Positions 16,221 to 24,637 of a stretch of DNA of 62,626 nt are shown piece by piece. Positions within the stretch are counted from its first letter, which is position 1, and every line of letters begins with the position of its first letter. Origin of the DNA: JAJPHF01 sp035293805 (GTDB taxonomy: Bacteria > Chloroflexota > UBA6077 > JAJPHF01); NCBI GenBank assembly GCA_035293805.1, contig DATGMD010000096.1:1-62626 (forward strand), written 5' to 3'. The notes beneath the pieces are model-generated. The model saw only the letters and a list, made by a program, of their open reading frames with translations, was not told where the DNA came from and searched no databases. The position numbers were made by a program, and so were the translations under genes.

Positions 16221-17335
16221 TGGCCGGACCGGGCGAGCCGCCGCCGGCGGGCGCCAGCGACGGGGGGGCGGCGAGCGAGGCGAGGGGGCGCCCGGCGACC
16301 CTGCGGGCGCTGGCGCGGGCAGCGGGAGTGAACCCCTCGACCGTCTCGCGCGTGCTGAACCGCGACCCGAGCGTGCGCATCTCGGAGGCGACGCGGGCGC
16401 GTATTCTCGACGTGGCGGCGGCGACGGGATACCGGCCGAACCGGCTGGCGCGCTCGCTGAAGCTGCACCGCACCCAGATCATCGGCATGCTGATCCCCGA
16501 CGTGACGAACCCGCACTTCTCGGCGCTGTTCCGGGCCGTGGACGACGCGGCGAGCGCGGCCGGCTACCACGTCATCCTGTGCAACACCGACGACAGCTCG
16601 CGACGGCTGCAGCAGCACCTGGACGCGCTGAGCGAGGGGCACGTCGACGGGCTGCTGGTGGCGGCGGCGCGGCGGGGCGGCGCGGCGCTGCAGACGCTGC
16701 GCGCGCAACGGCTGCCCTACGTGCTGGTGAACCGCCACGGCGACGGGCCGGGGGACCCGTGGGTGGTGCCCGACGACCGGCAGGCAGCGCACCTGGCGGT
16801 GGCGCACCTGGTGGGGCTGGGCCACCGGCGCATCGCGCACGTCGCGGGTTCGGTTGCGGTCAGCCGAAGCGCCGCGCGGCTGGCGGGCTTCCGCGAGGCG
16901 ATGGCGGCGGCCGGCTGCTCCGACGAGGCGTGGGTGGCGGCGGCGGGCGACCTGGACGAGACGGCGGGCGAGGTGGGGCTGGCGCAGCTGCTGGCGCTGC
17001 CGCCCGCGCAGCGGCCGACGGCGGTGTTCGCGGCGAACGACCTGGCGGCGCTGGGGGTGATCAGCGCGGCGCGGCGGGCGGGGCTGCGCGTGCCGGAGGA
17101 GCTGTCGGTGGTGGGCTCGGACGACGTGCCGGCGGGGCGCCACGCGTGCCCCGCGGTTACGACGATCCAGGTGCCGGTAGCGGAGATGGGGCGGCTGGCG
17201 ACGGAGCTGCTGGTGCGGCAGCTTCGCGGCGAGACGGCCGGCGACGCGCCGCCGACGCGGCTCGTGCTGCCCGTGACACTCGTGGTGCGCGGCTCGACGG
17301 CGCCGCCGCCCGCGTGGGGCGCTGGGGGACGATAG
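16220..17335 (+). CDS. LacI-family transcriptional regulator
   Basis: A 371-residue regulator whose ATG overlaps the aldolase TGA (TGATG). Residues about 27-80 are the LacI helix-turn-helix and hinge: 'TLRALARAAGVNPSTVSRVL', then RISEATRARILDVAAATGYRPNRLARSLK. The remainder is a periplasmic-binding-protein-like effector domain: IIGMLIPDVTNPHFSAL, VDGLLVAAARRGG, AVFAANDLAALGV, ELSVVGSDDVPAGRHACPAVTTIQVP. The N-terminal 25 residues are an unusual Gly/Pro/Ala extension. It should repress its own operon through the two GCAAACGATTG(C/T) sites at 15451-15475, released by a sugar-like effector that is probably the aldolase substrate or a precursor. Confidence 0.92.
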   Translation: MAGPGEPPPAGASDGGAASEARGRPATLRALARAAGVNPSTVSRVLNRDPSVRISEATRARILDVAAATGYRPNRLARSLKLHRTQIIGMLIPDVTNPHFSALFRAVDDAASAAGYHVILCNTDDSSRRLQQHLDALSEGHVDGLLVAAARRGGAALQTLRAQRLPYVLVNRHGDGPGDPWVVPDDRQAAHLAVAHLVGLGHRRIAHVAGSVAVSRSAARLAGFREAMAAAGCSDEAWVAAAGDLDETAGEVGLAQLLALPPAQRPTAVFAANDLAALGVISAARRAGLRVPEELSVVGSDDVPAGRHACPAVTTIQVPVAEMGRLATELLVRQLRGETAGDAPPTRLVLPVTLVVRGSTAPPPAWGAGGR

Positions 17336-17444
17336 GCGCGACAGAGCCGCCGGCCTGAAGGCCTGGCCCGGGACGACTCCAGGCCCGCCCTTTACGGCGG
17401 CGGTGCGATAGCGAGAGCTGCTCGTAGAGAGGCAAGGAGGGAAC

Positions 17445-18140
17445 GTGGCAACGGAGACGCGGGCGCTCACGTCGGCGGAGTTCGTCCGCCAGCTCAAGGA
17501 GGAGATCGCGCGGTCGCCGAAGCAGCGGGTGAACCACCCGTTCGTGCGGGCGGTGGTGGCGGGCACGGCGACGATGGAGCAGATTCGGCGCTGGGCGCTG
17601 CAGGACTACAAGTTCCGCAGCGCGGTGCCGCGTATCGCCATGCTGCGCTACCTGGCCTGCACGGACCCGGAGTTCTCGGCCAAGCTGTTCGAGGTGGTCG
17701 AGGAGGAGACGCGCGGGCTGCTGCCGGGCAGCGCCGGCCACGCGGACATGTTCCTGGAGTTCGCCGACGCGATTGGCATCTCCCGGGCGGAGCTGGACGC
17801 GGCGCCGATGCTGCCGGCGACGGCGGCGCACCTGTACTACGCCGAGCTGATCATCCACACGCTGCCGTGGTTCGTGATGATGGCGGGCCAGATGGGCGCG
17901 GAGGGCACGTTCCCGCCGGCGATGGCGGCGATGGGCAAGGGGCTCATGGCGAACTACAACCTGCCGCCCGACAAGGTGCGCTTCTTCACCGTCCACGTCG
18001 ATGCGGACGAGGACCACGGGGCGCTGGCCGAGGAGATCGCCCTGCGCTACCTGCACGGGCCGCACCTGCAAGAGCTGACGCGGCAGGTGACGCTGCGACG
18101 GATGGAGCTGCTCTACGACATCTGGAGCATTGACTATTGA
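17445..18140 (+). CDS. PqqC/CADD-like heme-oxygenase-fold di-metal oxidase
   Basis: A 231-residue helical protein; GTG start with AAGGAGGGAAC upstream. The metal-site pattern of heme-oxygenase-like di-metal oxidases is complete: Glu87/88 in EVVEEETRG, His99 in GSAGHADMF, Glu153 in QMGAEGTFPP, and the H-x3-D-x2-H signature 'FFTVHVDADEDHGALAEE' (His184, Asp188, His191). Early motifs NHPFVRAVV and WALQDYKF match PqqC/TenA-like proteins. Relatives include Chlamydia CADD and enzymes that oxidise amines or cleave C-C bonds using O2. There are no PQQ genes nearby. A solute-binding lipoprotein gene follows, so it may oxidise an imported compound. Confidence 0.82.
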   Translation: MATETRALTSAEFVRQLKEEIARSPKQRVNHPFVRAVVAGTATMEQIRRWALQDYKFRSAVPRIAMLRYLACTDPEFSAKLFEVVEEETRGLLPGSAGHADMFLEFADAIGISRAELDAAPMLPATAAHLYYAELIIHTLPWFVMMAGQMGAEGTFPPAMAAMGKGLMANYNLPPDKVRFFTVHVDADEDHGALAEEIALRYLHGPHLQELTRQVTLRRMELLYDIWSIDY

Positions 18141-18164
18141 GGGGTGGGGTGACCTAACCCCCCG

Positions 18165-18193
18165 GCCCCCCTTCCCTGCGAAGGAAGGGGGGC
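18165..18193 (+). terminator. Hairpin after the oxidase gene
   Basis: GCCCCCCTTCC pairs with GGAAGGGGGGC (11 pairs, 7-base loop), 25 bases after the stop. It has the style of the dispersed G/C-rich repeats here and no T-tract. Confidence 0.5.
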
Positions 18194-18320
18194 GTCGACT
18201 CCGCTGGCCCCGCTCCGTCAGCCTCCGAATGCTAGGGGGTAGTCGAAAAACAGGAGGGCGTGAGGAGACAGCCTCATGCCCCGGGCAGGGGCGTGCCTCT
18301 GCCTCTCGGAGAGGGACGCG

Positions 18321-19496
18321 ATGAAGGGCAATGTACTCGCGGGCAGGCTGCGGCTCGCTGGTGGGCTGGCGCTGGTGCTAATGACGGCGTGCGCGGCGCC
18401 GACGACGCCAACTGGTACAGCGAGCCGTGGTGAGGCAGCGCCGACGGCCCGGGCGGCCCCGGCGAGGGCGCCGGCCGCGGGAGCGACGGCGGCCGGCGCG
18501 AGCGCAGCCGGGACGGCGGGAAGCGCCGCGCCAGCGCCGGCCGGTGAGGCGGCCGCGGCCCCGCCGGCGCTGGCGGTGCGAGTAATGCACAACGCGGTGG
18601 CCGGGAGTCAGGCGCTGCTGCAAGTGATCCAGGACGCGGGGCTGTTCACGCAGCACGGGCTGGCGGTGGAGATCGGCAACGCGACGCCGCGGGCGACGAC
18701 GGCGGCGCTCCTGGCCGGCGACGTGCCGCTGATGGTCAGCTCGGGCATCCATGCCGTGAGCGCGGGCCTGGCGGGCGGCGACACGGTGATCGTGTCGGGC
18801 GGGATCAGCACGCTCGATTCGAGTCTGTGGACGCGCGAGCCGCTGGCGCCGGCGGGGCTGCGCGGGCGGCGCATCGGGGTGAGCACGTTCGGCGATGCGG
18901 CCGACTTCGCCGCGCGGTTCGCCGCCAAGCGCTGGGGGCTGGACCCGACGCGCGACCTGGAGATCCTCCAGACGGGGCAGCCGTCCGAGCGGCTGGCGGC
19001 GCTGCAGGCGGGGGCGGTGGACGCGACGATCATCCAGCCGCCGCTCACGACGGTGGCGCGGAAGGCGGGCCTCTACCAACTGGCGGAGATGGCCGACCTG
19101 GGCCTGGAGTACCAGCACACGGGCGTGGTGACGACGCGGGCGCGGCTGGCTACGGACGCCGACGTGCTGGAGCGGTTCGTGGGTGCCTGGGCGGAAGGCG
19201 TGTACTACTACCGGGCGCGGCCGGACGTGGCGCGCGCCGCGGTGGGGCGCTTCATGAGCCTGGAGGACCCTGACGCGCTGGCGGAGACGTACGAGCGGTA
19301 CATCAAGTGGTACGCGCGCCCGCCCTATCCCACGCTGAGCGGGATCCAGTCGATCCTAGACCAGCTTGCCGAGGGCGAGGATCCGCGGGCGCGCGACGCG
19401 CGGCCCGAGCAGTTCGTGGACACGCGGTTCCTGGACAAGCTGAGTGCGGCGGGGCAGTTCCAGCGGTGGGACCAGCAGTACCCGGCCGCGCCGTAA
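18321..19496 (+). CDS. ABC-type solute-binding lipoprotein, NMT1/THI5-like
   Basis: A 391-residue protein from ATG 18321 (GGAGAGGG upstream). A lipoprotein signal ends at the lipobox LMTAC (Cys near residue 27), followed by a roughly 60-residue Ala/Pro/Thr linker. The binding fold starts at 'ALAVRVMHNAVAGSQALLQV', with the family phrase AGLFTQHGLAVEIGNA, then LAGDVPLMVSSG, LRGRRIGVSTFGDAADF and LQAGAVDATIIQPPL. Such proteins capture aromatic or heterocyclic acids, pyrimidines, sulfonates or amines for ABC import. No permease or ATPase gene adjoins it. Its neighbour is the di-metal oxidase. Confidence 0.88.
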   Translation: MKGNVLAGRLRLAGGLALVLMTACAAPTTPTGTASRGEAAPTARAAPARAPAAGATAAGASAAGTAGSAAPAPAGEAAAAPPALAVRVMHNAVAGSQALLQVIQDAGLFTQHGLAVEIGNATPRATTAALLAGDVPLMVSSGIHAVSAGLAGGDTVIVSGGISTLDSSLWTREPLAPAGLRGRRIGVSTFGDAADFAARFAAKRWGLDPTRDLEILQTGQPSERLAALQAGAVDATIIQPPLTTVARKAGLYQLAEMADLGLEYQHTGVVTTRARLATDADVLERFVGAWAEGVYYYRARPDVARAAVGRFMSLEDPDALAETYERYIKWYARPPYPTLSGIQSILDQLAEGEDPRARDARPEQFVDTRFLDKLSAAGQFQRWDQQYPAAP

Positions 19497-19509
19497 ACCG
19501 ACCGCCAGT

Positions 19510-20013
19510 TCAGCCGCCTTCCAGAAACAAGACCGTGTAGTAGTGCATGCCCCCCGGGCCACTCCAGGAGCCCACGCCCATCTCGCTGTAACGGCTGTCG
19601 AACATGATGTCCCGGTGAGCAGGGCTATTCAGCCAACCGCTGAACGCGGTCTGCACACTGCTAGTATCGGGGCGGTTGTTCCGCGCGATGATCTCGGCGC
19701 CCAGCTCGTAATCAAGCCCCGCCGCGTTCAGAAGATCGTCAAGACGGCTGCCATCGGGCGGATCGTGGCTAAAGTAGTCGTTCATGGCCATATCCTGGCT
19801 TCGCTCGCGCGCGACCGCGGCGAGATCATCCCGCGGCTCGAGGAGAGGAAGGCCCTCAGTGGCGCGAGCATCGTTGATCAGCACGTCAAGCTGGTCCTCG
19901 GCGAGCGCCTGATCGAAGGCCAGGGCCGGTGATGGCGTGGCGGCAAGCACGACGACAAGGATACTGCTCATACCGCACATTACGGTGGAGATAGAAGCCT
20001 CGCCCCATGTCAT
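19510..20013 (-). CDS. Secreted CAP-domain (SCP/PR1-like) protein
   Basis: A 167-residue protein started at ATG 20013, preceded by GAGGTGG at 6 bases (a frame to 20031 and later Mets are alternatives). A hydrophobic segment SSILVVVLAATPSPALAF acts as signal peptide. The mature part is a compact CAP domain: 'LINDARATEGLPLLEPRDDL', then SQDMAMNDYFSHDPPDGS and AFSGWLNSPAHRDIMFDSRYSEMGVG, which carry the two His residues of the CAP cavity. Bacterial CAP proteins are secreted and of mostly unknown function. The usual ENI motif is replaced by AEII. It faces the binding-protein gene tail to tail. Confidence 0.85.
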   Translation of the reverse strand: MTWGEASISTVMCGMSSILVVVLAATPSPALAFDQALAEDQLDVLINDARATEGLPLLEPRDDLAAVARERSQDMAMNDYFSHDPPDGSRLDDLLNAAGLDYELGAEIIARNNRPDTSSVQTAFSGWLNSPAHRDIMFDSRYSEMGVGSWSGPGGMHYYTVLFLEGG

Positions 20014-20060
20014 CCGCGACCACCTCGTCACCTGCCCAGTTTGCTACGTGACTGGCCAAA

Positions 20061-20101
20061 GGTGGCGGGAACGTTCGACATCGTCAAACGTTTCCGCCAC
20101 C
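20061..20101. promoter_or_regulatory. 15-base inverted repeat upstream of the CAP gene
   Basis: GGTGGCGGGAACGTT (20061-20075) pairs with 20087-20101 with one G-T pair around an 11-base loop. It lies 48-88 bases before the CAP-gene start, and could be an operator or a terminator facing the other way. Confidence 0.4.
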
Positions 20102-20233
20102 TCGGTCCGCCCGCCTCGCTATCAGTTATAACAGCACGCACAACGCCCTTACCGCGCGCCGTGCGCGACACCGCCGTCTAGAGTAGACCGGCGTCTGCGG
20201 CATGTCAATGGCTTGGCGGGACGTGGTGGATTT

Positions 20234-20251
20234 TGTGACATGGATGTCACA
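20234..20251. promoter_or_regulatory. Perfect palindromic operator-like site
   Basis: TGTGACAT-GG-ATGTCACA, two exact 8-base arms, set in an unusually A+T-rich patch (20225-20345) of the 487-base gene-free stretch 20014-20500. The TGTGA/TCACA ends recall CRP/FNR-type sites, but the spacing is 8, not 6. No gene starts immediately downstream, and the rest of the stretch shows nothing recognisable. Confidence 0.5.
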
Positions 20252-20500
20252 TCACAAATCGCTCTACATGCACATTTGGCTGGTTTTGTCGCGATGTTAA
20301 GGAAAATGAATGGTGCAGTCGCCAGATAGGCCGAGGGTTGCGCTATTGGGCGATCGAGGAGCGTTATGGAGCCGCGCCGGAAGCGCGATTCTCGGGCAGA
20401 GCCGCGCGGGGGGGGCCGCACGGCGCTTGCGCGTTAAGCCGCGCGCCGCTGGGGCGCTGGCGCGCGGGTTCTGCGGACTATAGGCTGGCGCCGAACTGGC

Positions 20501-22282
20501 TCAGGGGTTGATCTCGCCAGGTGTGCTCGCGAGCGCTGCGCGCCGCGTGGCGGTGGCCGGCCCATCGATGGCCAGGGTCTGCGGGTCGAGGATTACGCCG
20601 TAGTCGTCGGCGGCAGCCCGGAGGGAGACGTAGCCTTCGCGCACGTCGGCCTGCACCCGCGCGGCCGGCCGCTCCCAGGGCGGCCCGTAGCCGCCGCCGC
20701 CCCCGGACTCCCGGATCGTCGCCTCGCCGGGGCGAAGCGCGGCCGCGGCAATCTTCCCGTTGGGGAAGGTCTCGATGCGACCATCCTGGCGCCGGATGGC
20801 GATGGCGTTCGGGCGGGCGGGCCGTCCACCGAACAACCCCCAGGGCGCGCAGCGGGTCCGCTCGATGCGGCTGTTGGTCGTCATCTCCCCGAGCACCCGG
20901 CAAGTGCGCCGCGCCCCGAGGCCGCCCCGGAACCGGCCGGCGCCGCCGGAGTCCGGCAGCAGGCAGTAGTCTTCGATGATGAGCGGGTAGCGGGCCTCGA
21001 CGGCCTCCACGGGGCGGTTGTGGGTGTCCCCGTCGTTGATGCAGACGACCACGTTCATGCCATCCGCGTCGTGCCGGGCGCCCCAGCCGCCGCCCGGATT
21101 GCCGGGCGCGGCGACGAAGAACCGGCCGCTGCGCGGGTCCGCGCCGTAGAACATGTTGGTCATGAGGTCCGCGTGGTGCCCCGCGAGCACCTTGTCGGGC
21201 ATGGCGGGCGCCATGGCGTGGATGATCGTGTCTACGACGGTCATCGGAATGGTCATCCACATGCGCACGGCCGCCGGCTTGGTGGCCGAGACGACGCGGC
21301 CGGGCGGGAGGATGACGCGCAGCGGCGCGAAGGCGCCGTCGTTGATCGGGTACAGAAGCGGCGAGGTGAGGCACTTGAAGGCCACCTGGGCCGCCGAGCG
21401 CCCGGCCGTCTGGCCCGCGTTGAAGTAGCCGGGCACCTGGCGGCTCACCTCGGTGAGATCGACCGTGAACCGGTCCCCTTCCACCCGGACCTGGACGCGC
21501 ACCGGGATCGGGTGGCCGATCCGCACGCCGTCGTCGTCCATGAAGCTCTCGGCCGTGTACACGCCGTCCGGGATCGCCCGCACCGCCTGCCGGGCAACGG
21601 TTGCGCTGTGCGCGAAGATGCGGGCGATGCTACCCAGCACCGCGTCGCGCCCGTAGCGCCCCAGCAGCGCCAGCATCCGCCGCTCGCCGGTGCGGATCGC
21701 GGCTACCTGCGCGCGAAAGTCCCCCATCGCCAGGTCCGGGAAGCGCACGTTGCTCTTGATGATCTCGACTAGCTCCGCGTTCACCGCCCCCGCTCGGTAG
21801 ATCTTGCAGATGGGGAGCTGCAGCCCCTCCTCGTAGATGTCCGTGGTGGCCCCGCGCAGGGTGCCGCCCACGTCCTGCCAGTGGGCCATGGACGCGGCGA
21901 AGGCCACCAGCTCGCCCTCCCAGAAGATCGGGAGGGTGAAGATGAAGTGGTTCAGGTGCGAGCCGTGGATGTAGCTGTCGTTGGTGAGGAGGATGTCGCC
22001 GGGGTGGATGTTCGCCTGGCCGTAGTGGGCCAGTTTCGCCTTGATGGTCTCGGACAGCCCGCGGATGAACATGGGGAGGCCGAGGCCGATGGAGACGGTG
22101 TTGCCGGCCGCGTCGAACAGCCCGACCGTGTAGTCCAGCGACTCGTAGATGATCATGTTGTAGGCAGTGCGCATGAGATTGGTCTTCATCTCGTCGGTGA
22201 TCGCGACGAGCGCGCTGCGCACCACCTCCGTGGTGATAGGGTCGATGCCAGTGGTCGGGGCCGCGAGCGCCTGCCGGCTCAT
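20501..22282 (-). CDS. hyuB: Hydantoinase B/oxoprolinase family protein (HyuB-like), copy 1
   Basis: A 593-residue protein of full family length, ATG start with AGGAG upstream. 'DPITTEVVRSALVAITDEMK' and RTAYNMIIYESLDYTVGLFD form the N-terminal family signature. HPGDILLTNDSYIHGSHLNH and HWQDVGGTLRGATTDIYEEGLQ follow, then NPGGGWGARHDADG and the Gly-rich C-terminal GGGGGYGPPWERP. HyuB subunits, normally with HyuA, hydrolyse N-methylhydantoins, oxoproline-like lactams or, in acetone-carboxylase relatives, carboxylate ketones with ATP. No hyuA is present in the window. It is the closest relative of 56706-58571. Two binding-protein genes lie upstream on the same strand. Confidence 0.9.
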   Translation of the reverse strand: MSRQALAAPTTGIDPITTEVVRSALVAITDEMKTNLMRTAYNMIIYESLDYTVGLFDAAGNTVSIGLGLPMFIRGLSETIKAKLAHYGQANIHPGDILLTNDSYIHGSHLNHFIFTLPIFWEGELVAFAASMAHWQDVGGTLRGATTDIYEEGLQLPICKIYRAGAVNAELVEIIKSNVRFPDLAMGDFRAQVAAIRTGERRMLALLGRYGRDAVLGSIARIFAHSATVARQAVRAIPDGVYTAESFMDDDGVRIGHPIPVRVQVRVEGDRFTVDLTEVSRQVPGYFNAGQTAGRSAAQVAFKCLTSPLLYPINDGAFAPLRVILPPGRVVSATKPAAVRMWMTIPMTVVDTIIHAMAPAMPDKVLAGHHADLMTNMFYGADPRSGRFFVAAPGNPGGGWGARHDADGMNVVVCINDGDTHNRPVEAVEARYPLIIEDYCLLPDSGGAGRFRGGLGARRTCRVLGEMTTNSRIERTRCAPWGLFGGRPARPNAIAIRRQDGRIETFPNGKIAAAALRPGEATIRESGGGGGYGPPWERPAARVQADVREGYVSLRAAADDYGVILDPQTLAIDGPATATRRAALASTPGEINP

Positions 22283-22449
22283 GCTCAGCTCCTGCGCGGG
22301 TGGGCCTTACGCTCATCATACCCTCGTCGTCCGCGATCAGCGAGACGGCTAGGCCATGCGTTGCTTGACTGTATCCGGCGGAAGCGTCATGCTGAGACTG
22401 CACCGTAGGGCAGCCGTGATCCTGATCCCTGCGCGGCACGGAGTCCGGA

Positions 22450-22690
22450 TGGGGGGTGCTGGTTGCCGGAGACGATCCGGCTAGCGTCGCGACACTCGGG
22501 GACATGCTGCCCGCCGCGGCCTATCATGTGGCGTACGCCGCCACCGGCCTGGCCAGGCTCGCTCGCCTTCAGGCCGGGGCGGCCCGGGCTCCTGGTGCTA
22601 ATGCGCTGGTGCCCAACCCTGTCGACATCGATCGTCTGGTAGAGGGCGTCGCCCGCGATTGTCCCCTTGACGGGAAACAGCCAGGGCTAG
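22450..22690 (+). pseudogene. Remnant of a response-regulator receiver domain
   Basis: The frame from about 22456 reads LVAGDDPASVATLGDMLPAA, then YHVAYAATGLARLARLQAG. This resembles the beta1-alpha2 part of a receiver (VLVVDDDP..., ...AATGLEAL...) with the acidic pair damaged. It is followed almost at once by PVDIDRLVEGVARDCPLD, which resembles the C-terminal KPVDxxxL end. The central phospho-acceptor strand and following helices are missing, as expected from an internal deletion. The remainder of the stretch 22283-22895 shows nothing recognised. Confidence 0.4.
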
Positions 22691-22895
22691 CGATCATGAG
22701 GGGAGAGAGTACCGGCGTGTCCAGGCCACGGACGAGCCTGGGCCGGGGCGTGCGTGTCCTGGCGAGGAAAGCGCTTACGCCGTCGACCGGCCCGGGTACG
22801 ATCGATATTGCTACCTGGGCGAGCGAAGCCGGGAGAACTTCCCTGGCGGGCCATGATGGCAACGGCTGTCTTGGTCCGTCGGTGGGACGGTGGCT

Positions 22896-23132
22896 ATGCC
22901 CTCACTGAGGCAAGTACGGGTTGGACGCCTGCTGACCATCCGCGAGCTGGCGCGGCAAGCCGGGGTGGCTATGAGCACTGTCTATCTGATCGAAGCCGGT
23001 CGCTCTCGGCCCAGCTTCCGCGTGATCCGTCAGCTCGCGGCCGCGCTCGGGGTCGAGCCGCAGACGGTCGACGAGTTCCGAGGGGCGTTGGAGCCGCGGT
23101 ACGCGCCTCCACCGGTGGAGCCGGAGCGCTAG
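22896..23132 (+). CDS. XRE-type helix-turn-helix regulator
   Basis: A 78-residue protein consisting almost only of an HTH_3 domain: 'RVGRLLTIRELARQAGVAMS', then TVYLIEAGRSRPSFRVIRQLAAALGVEPQTVDEF. ATG 22896 is preferred for its match to typical MP-LRQ starts; GTG 22890 is the alternative and neither has a clean ribosome site. The recognition helix is around AMSTVYLIE. It lacks any sensor domain, so it may act as a small dimeric repressor. It lies between HyuB and two solute-binding proteins, all of which are on the opposite strand. Confidence 0.8.
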   Translation: MPSLRQVRVGRLLTIRELARQAGVAMSTVYLIEAGRSRPSFRVIRQLAAALGVEPQTVDEFRGALEPRYAPPPVEPER

Positions 23133-23311
23133 CTACCCCGCGGGCCGGCGCCGCGCCGGTCGGCTGGTCCGTCACGTCTGGCGGCGCCCGCTCAGGGCCA
23201 CGGTCCCGCGGCGCCAGCGGTCTGCGGCGGCTCGCGGGGCTGCCACCCGCGCGCTTCGGCGGCGGTCGCTCGGCAGCAGGCTAGCCGGGAGCGGCGCCGT
23301 GGGCCGGGCCG

Positions 23312-24484
23312 CTACCGGGCGTAGGGGCCGAGCACGCCGACCGCGTAGTCGACGAACGACTGGTCCACGACGCGGCTCACGTCGGCCAGCTCGCCGGCGA
23401 CGCAGCCCAGCCGCTGGAACAGGGCCAGGTCGTCGCGGACGCCCTGTACGTTGATGCGCCCGTCGGGGTCCAGGCCGGCCGGGGTGATCCGGTCGTAGAG
23501 CGCGACGTCCTTGACCGTCGTGTACTGGGCAAGGATCTGGGCGATCTCGGCGCGGCCCTGATGCTTGGGACCGAACGCGTCGTTGTAGTCACGGAGCGCG
23601 CGCACGTAGCCGACCATGAAGCGCTGCGCGGCGTCGGTGTGGGCGGCGAAGTCGGGCGAGTAGAAGATCGCGGCGATCTGTTGGTTCGGATAGATCTGAT
23701 CCCCGGTCACGAATTCCGTGGCGATCCCCCGGTCCGTCGCCAGCGTGATGAGCGGCTCGAGCTGCCAGCCCACCTCCACCGCCCGGTTGGCTAGCGCAGC
23801 GGTCACGTCGGGAAACGGCATGAGCACGAACTCGACGTCGTCGCGCGTGAACCCGCCCCGCGCGAACAGCCGCTCGAACCACGGGTCCGAGGAATCGCAC
23901 GGCGAGAGCTTCGTGACGGTCCGGCCGCGCACGTCGGCCGGGGTACGGAGCTGGCCGCTATCGTAGAGGTCCTGGCGGGCGAGCAGCCCCGCGAAGCCGA
24001 AGCCTGGCCGCAGCGATCCCTTGTCGGCAACCATCTTCATGCCGATCCCACGGGCCGTCACCTGGAAGGGGTTGGCGTTGACGCCGAAGCCGCCCACGTC
24101 GAGCTGGTTGGCGGCGACCGCGGTGCTGATGGCGTTGGGATCGGGGATCGTCTCGACTTGCACGTCGAGACCCAGGTCGCGGTAGTACCCGCGCTCGACG
24201 CCGATGTAGATACCCGAGTCGGAGATACTGGAGAGCGCGCCGACGCGCACCGTGACGGGCGGGTTGAGCGGCGGCGGCAGCGTCGCCGCCTGGGGCGCGG
24301 CCCCGCGCGTGGGAGTCGCCTGGGCGGCGCTCGGCGCGGCGCTGGCGGGTGTGGCCGCCGTCGGGGCAGCCGCCGTGGCCGCGCCAGGGGGCGTCGGCCC
24401 GGGTGCCGCGCCAGGCGGCGCCGGCTGGCAGCCGGCGAGGGCTAGCAGCAGGAGGGTCGAGCAGACCAGGGCCATACCTCGCAT
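23312..24484 (-). CDS. ABC-type solute-binding lipoprotein, NMT1/THI5-like
   Basis: A 390-residue protein from ATG 24484 (GGGAG 8 bases upstream). Lipoprotein signal with lipobox LALAGC, then about 65 residues of Pro/Ala/Thr linker. The binding domain includes 'VTVRVGALSSISDSGIYIGV', ERGYYRDLGLDVQVETIPD, VAANQLDVGGFGVN, DVRGRTVTKLSPCDSSDPW and LANRAVEVGWQLEPLITLA, typical of the SsuA/THI5-like group that binds sulfonates, pyrimidines or aromatic acids. It follows another binding-protein gene on the same strand after 153 bases, and HyuB lies further downstream. No membrane components are adjacent. Confidence 0.88.
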   Translation of the reverse strand: MRGMALVCSTLLLLALAGCQPAPPGAAPGPTPPGAATAAAPTAATPASAAPSAAQATPTRGAAPQAATLPPPLNPPVTVRVGALSSISDSGIYIGVERGYYRDLGLDVQVETIPDPNAISTAVAANQLDVGGFGVNANPFQVTARGIGMKMVADKGSLRPGFGFAGLLARQDLYDSGQLRTPADVRGRTVTKLSPCDSSDPWFERLFARGGFTRDDVEFVLMPFPDVTAALANRAVEVGWQLEPLITLATDRGIATEFVTGDQIYPNQQIAAIFYSPDFAAHTDAAQRFMVGYVRALRDYNDAFGPKHQGRAEIAQILAQYTTVKDVALYDRITPAGLDPDGRINVQGVRDDLALFQRLGCVAGELADVSRVVDQSFVDYAVGVLGPYAR

Positions 24485-24637
24485 CGGTCTTACTCCCGTG
24501 CAGTCAACCGCGTGCCGGCGCCCCGCCCAGGCGCGGCTCCGGGCAGGGCGCAGCCCTACTGCGGAGCACTCGCGCACTATCCGCGGGCTGAACTACTACG
24601 CGAGGCTCTCGGCCGGCTACAGGGCCGGGCATCGTGC

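Noticed and set aside
20149..20421. 90-codon minus-strand frame in the gene-free stretch
   Set aside because: No ribosome site, no protein-like pattern, composed mainly of Arg/Pro/Ser/Ala; it crosses the palindromic operator.
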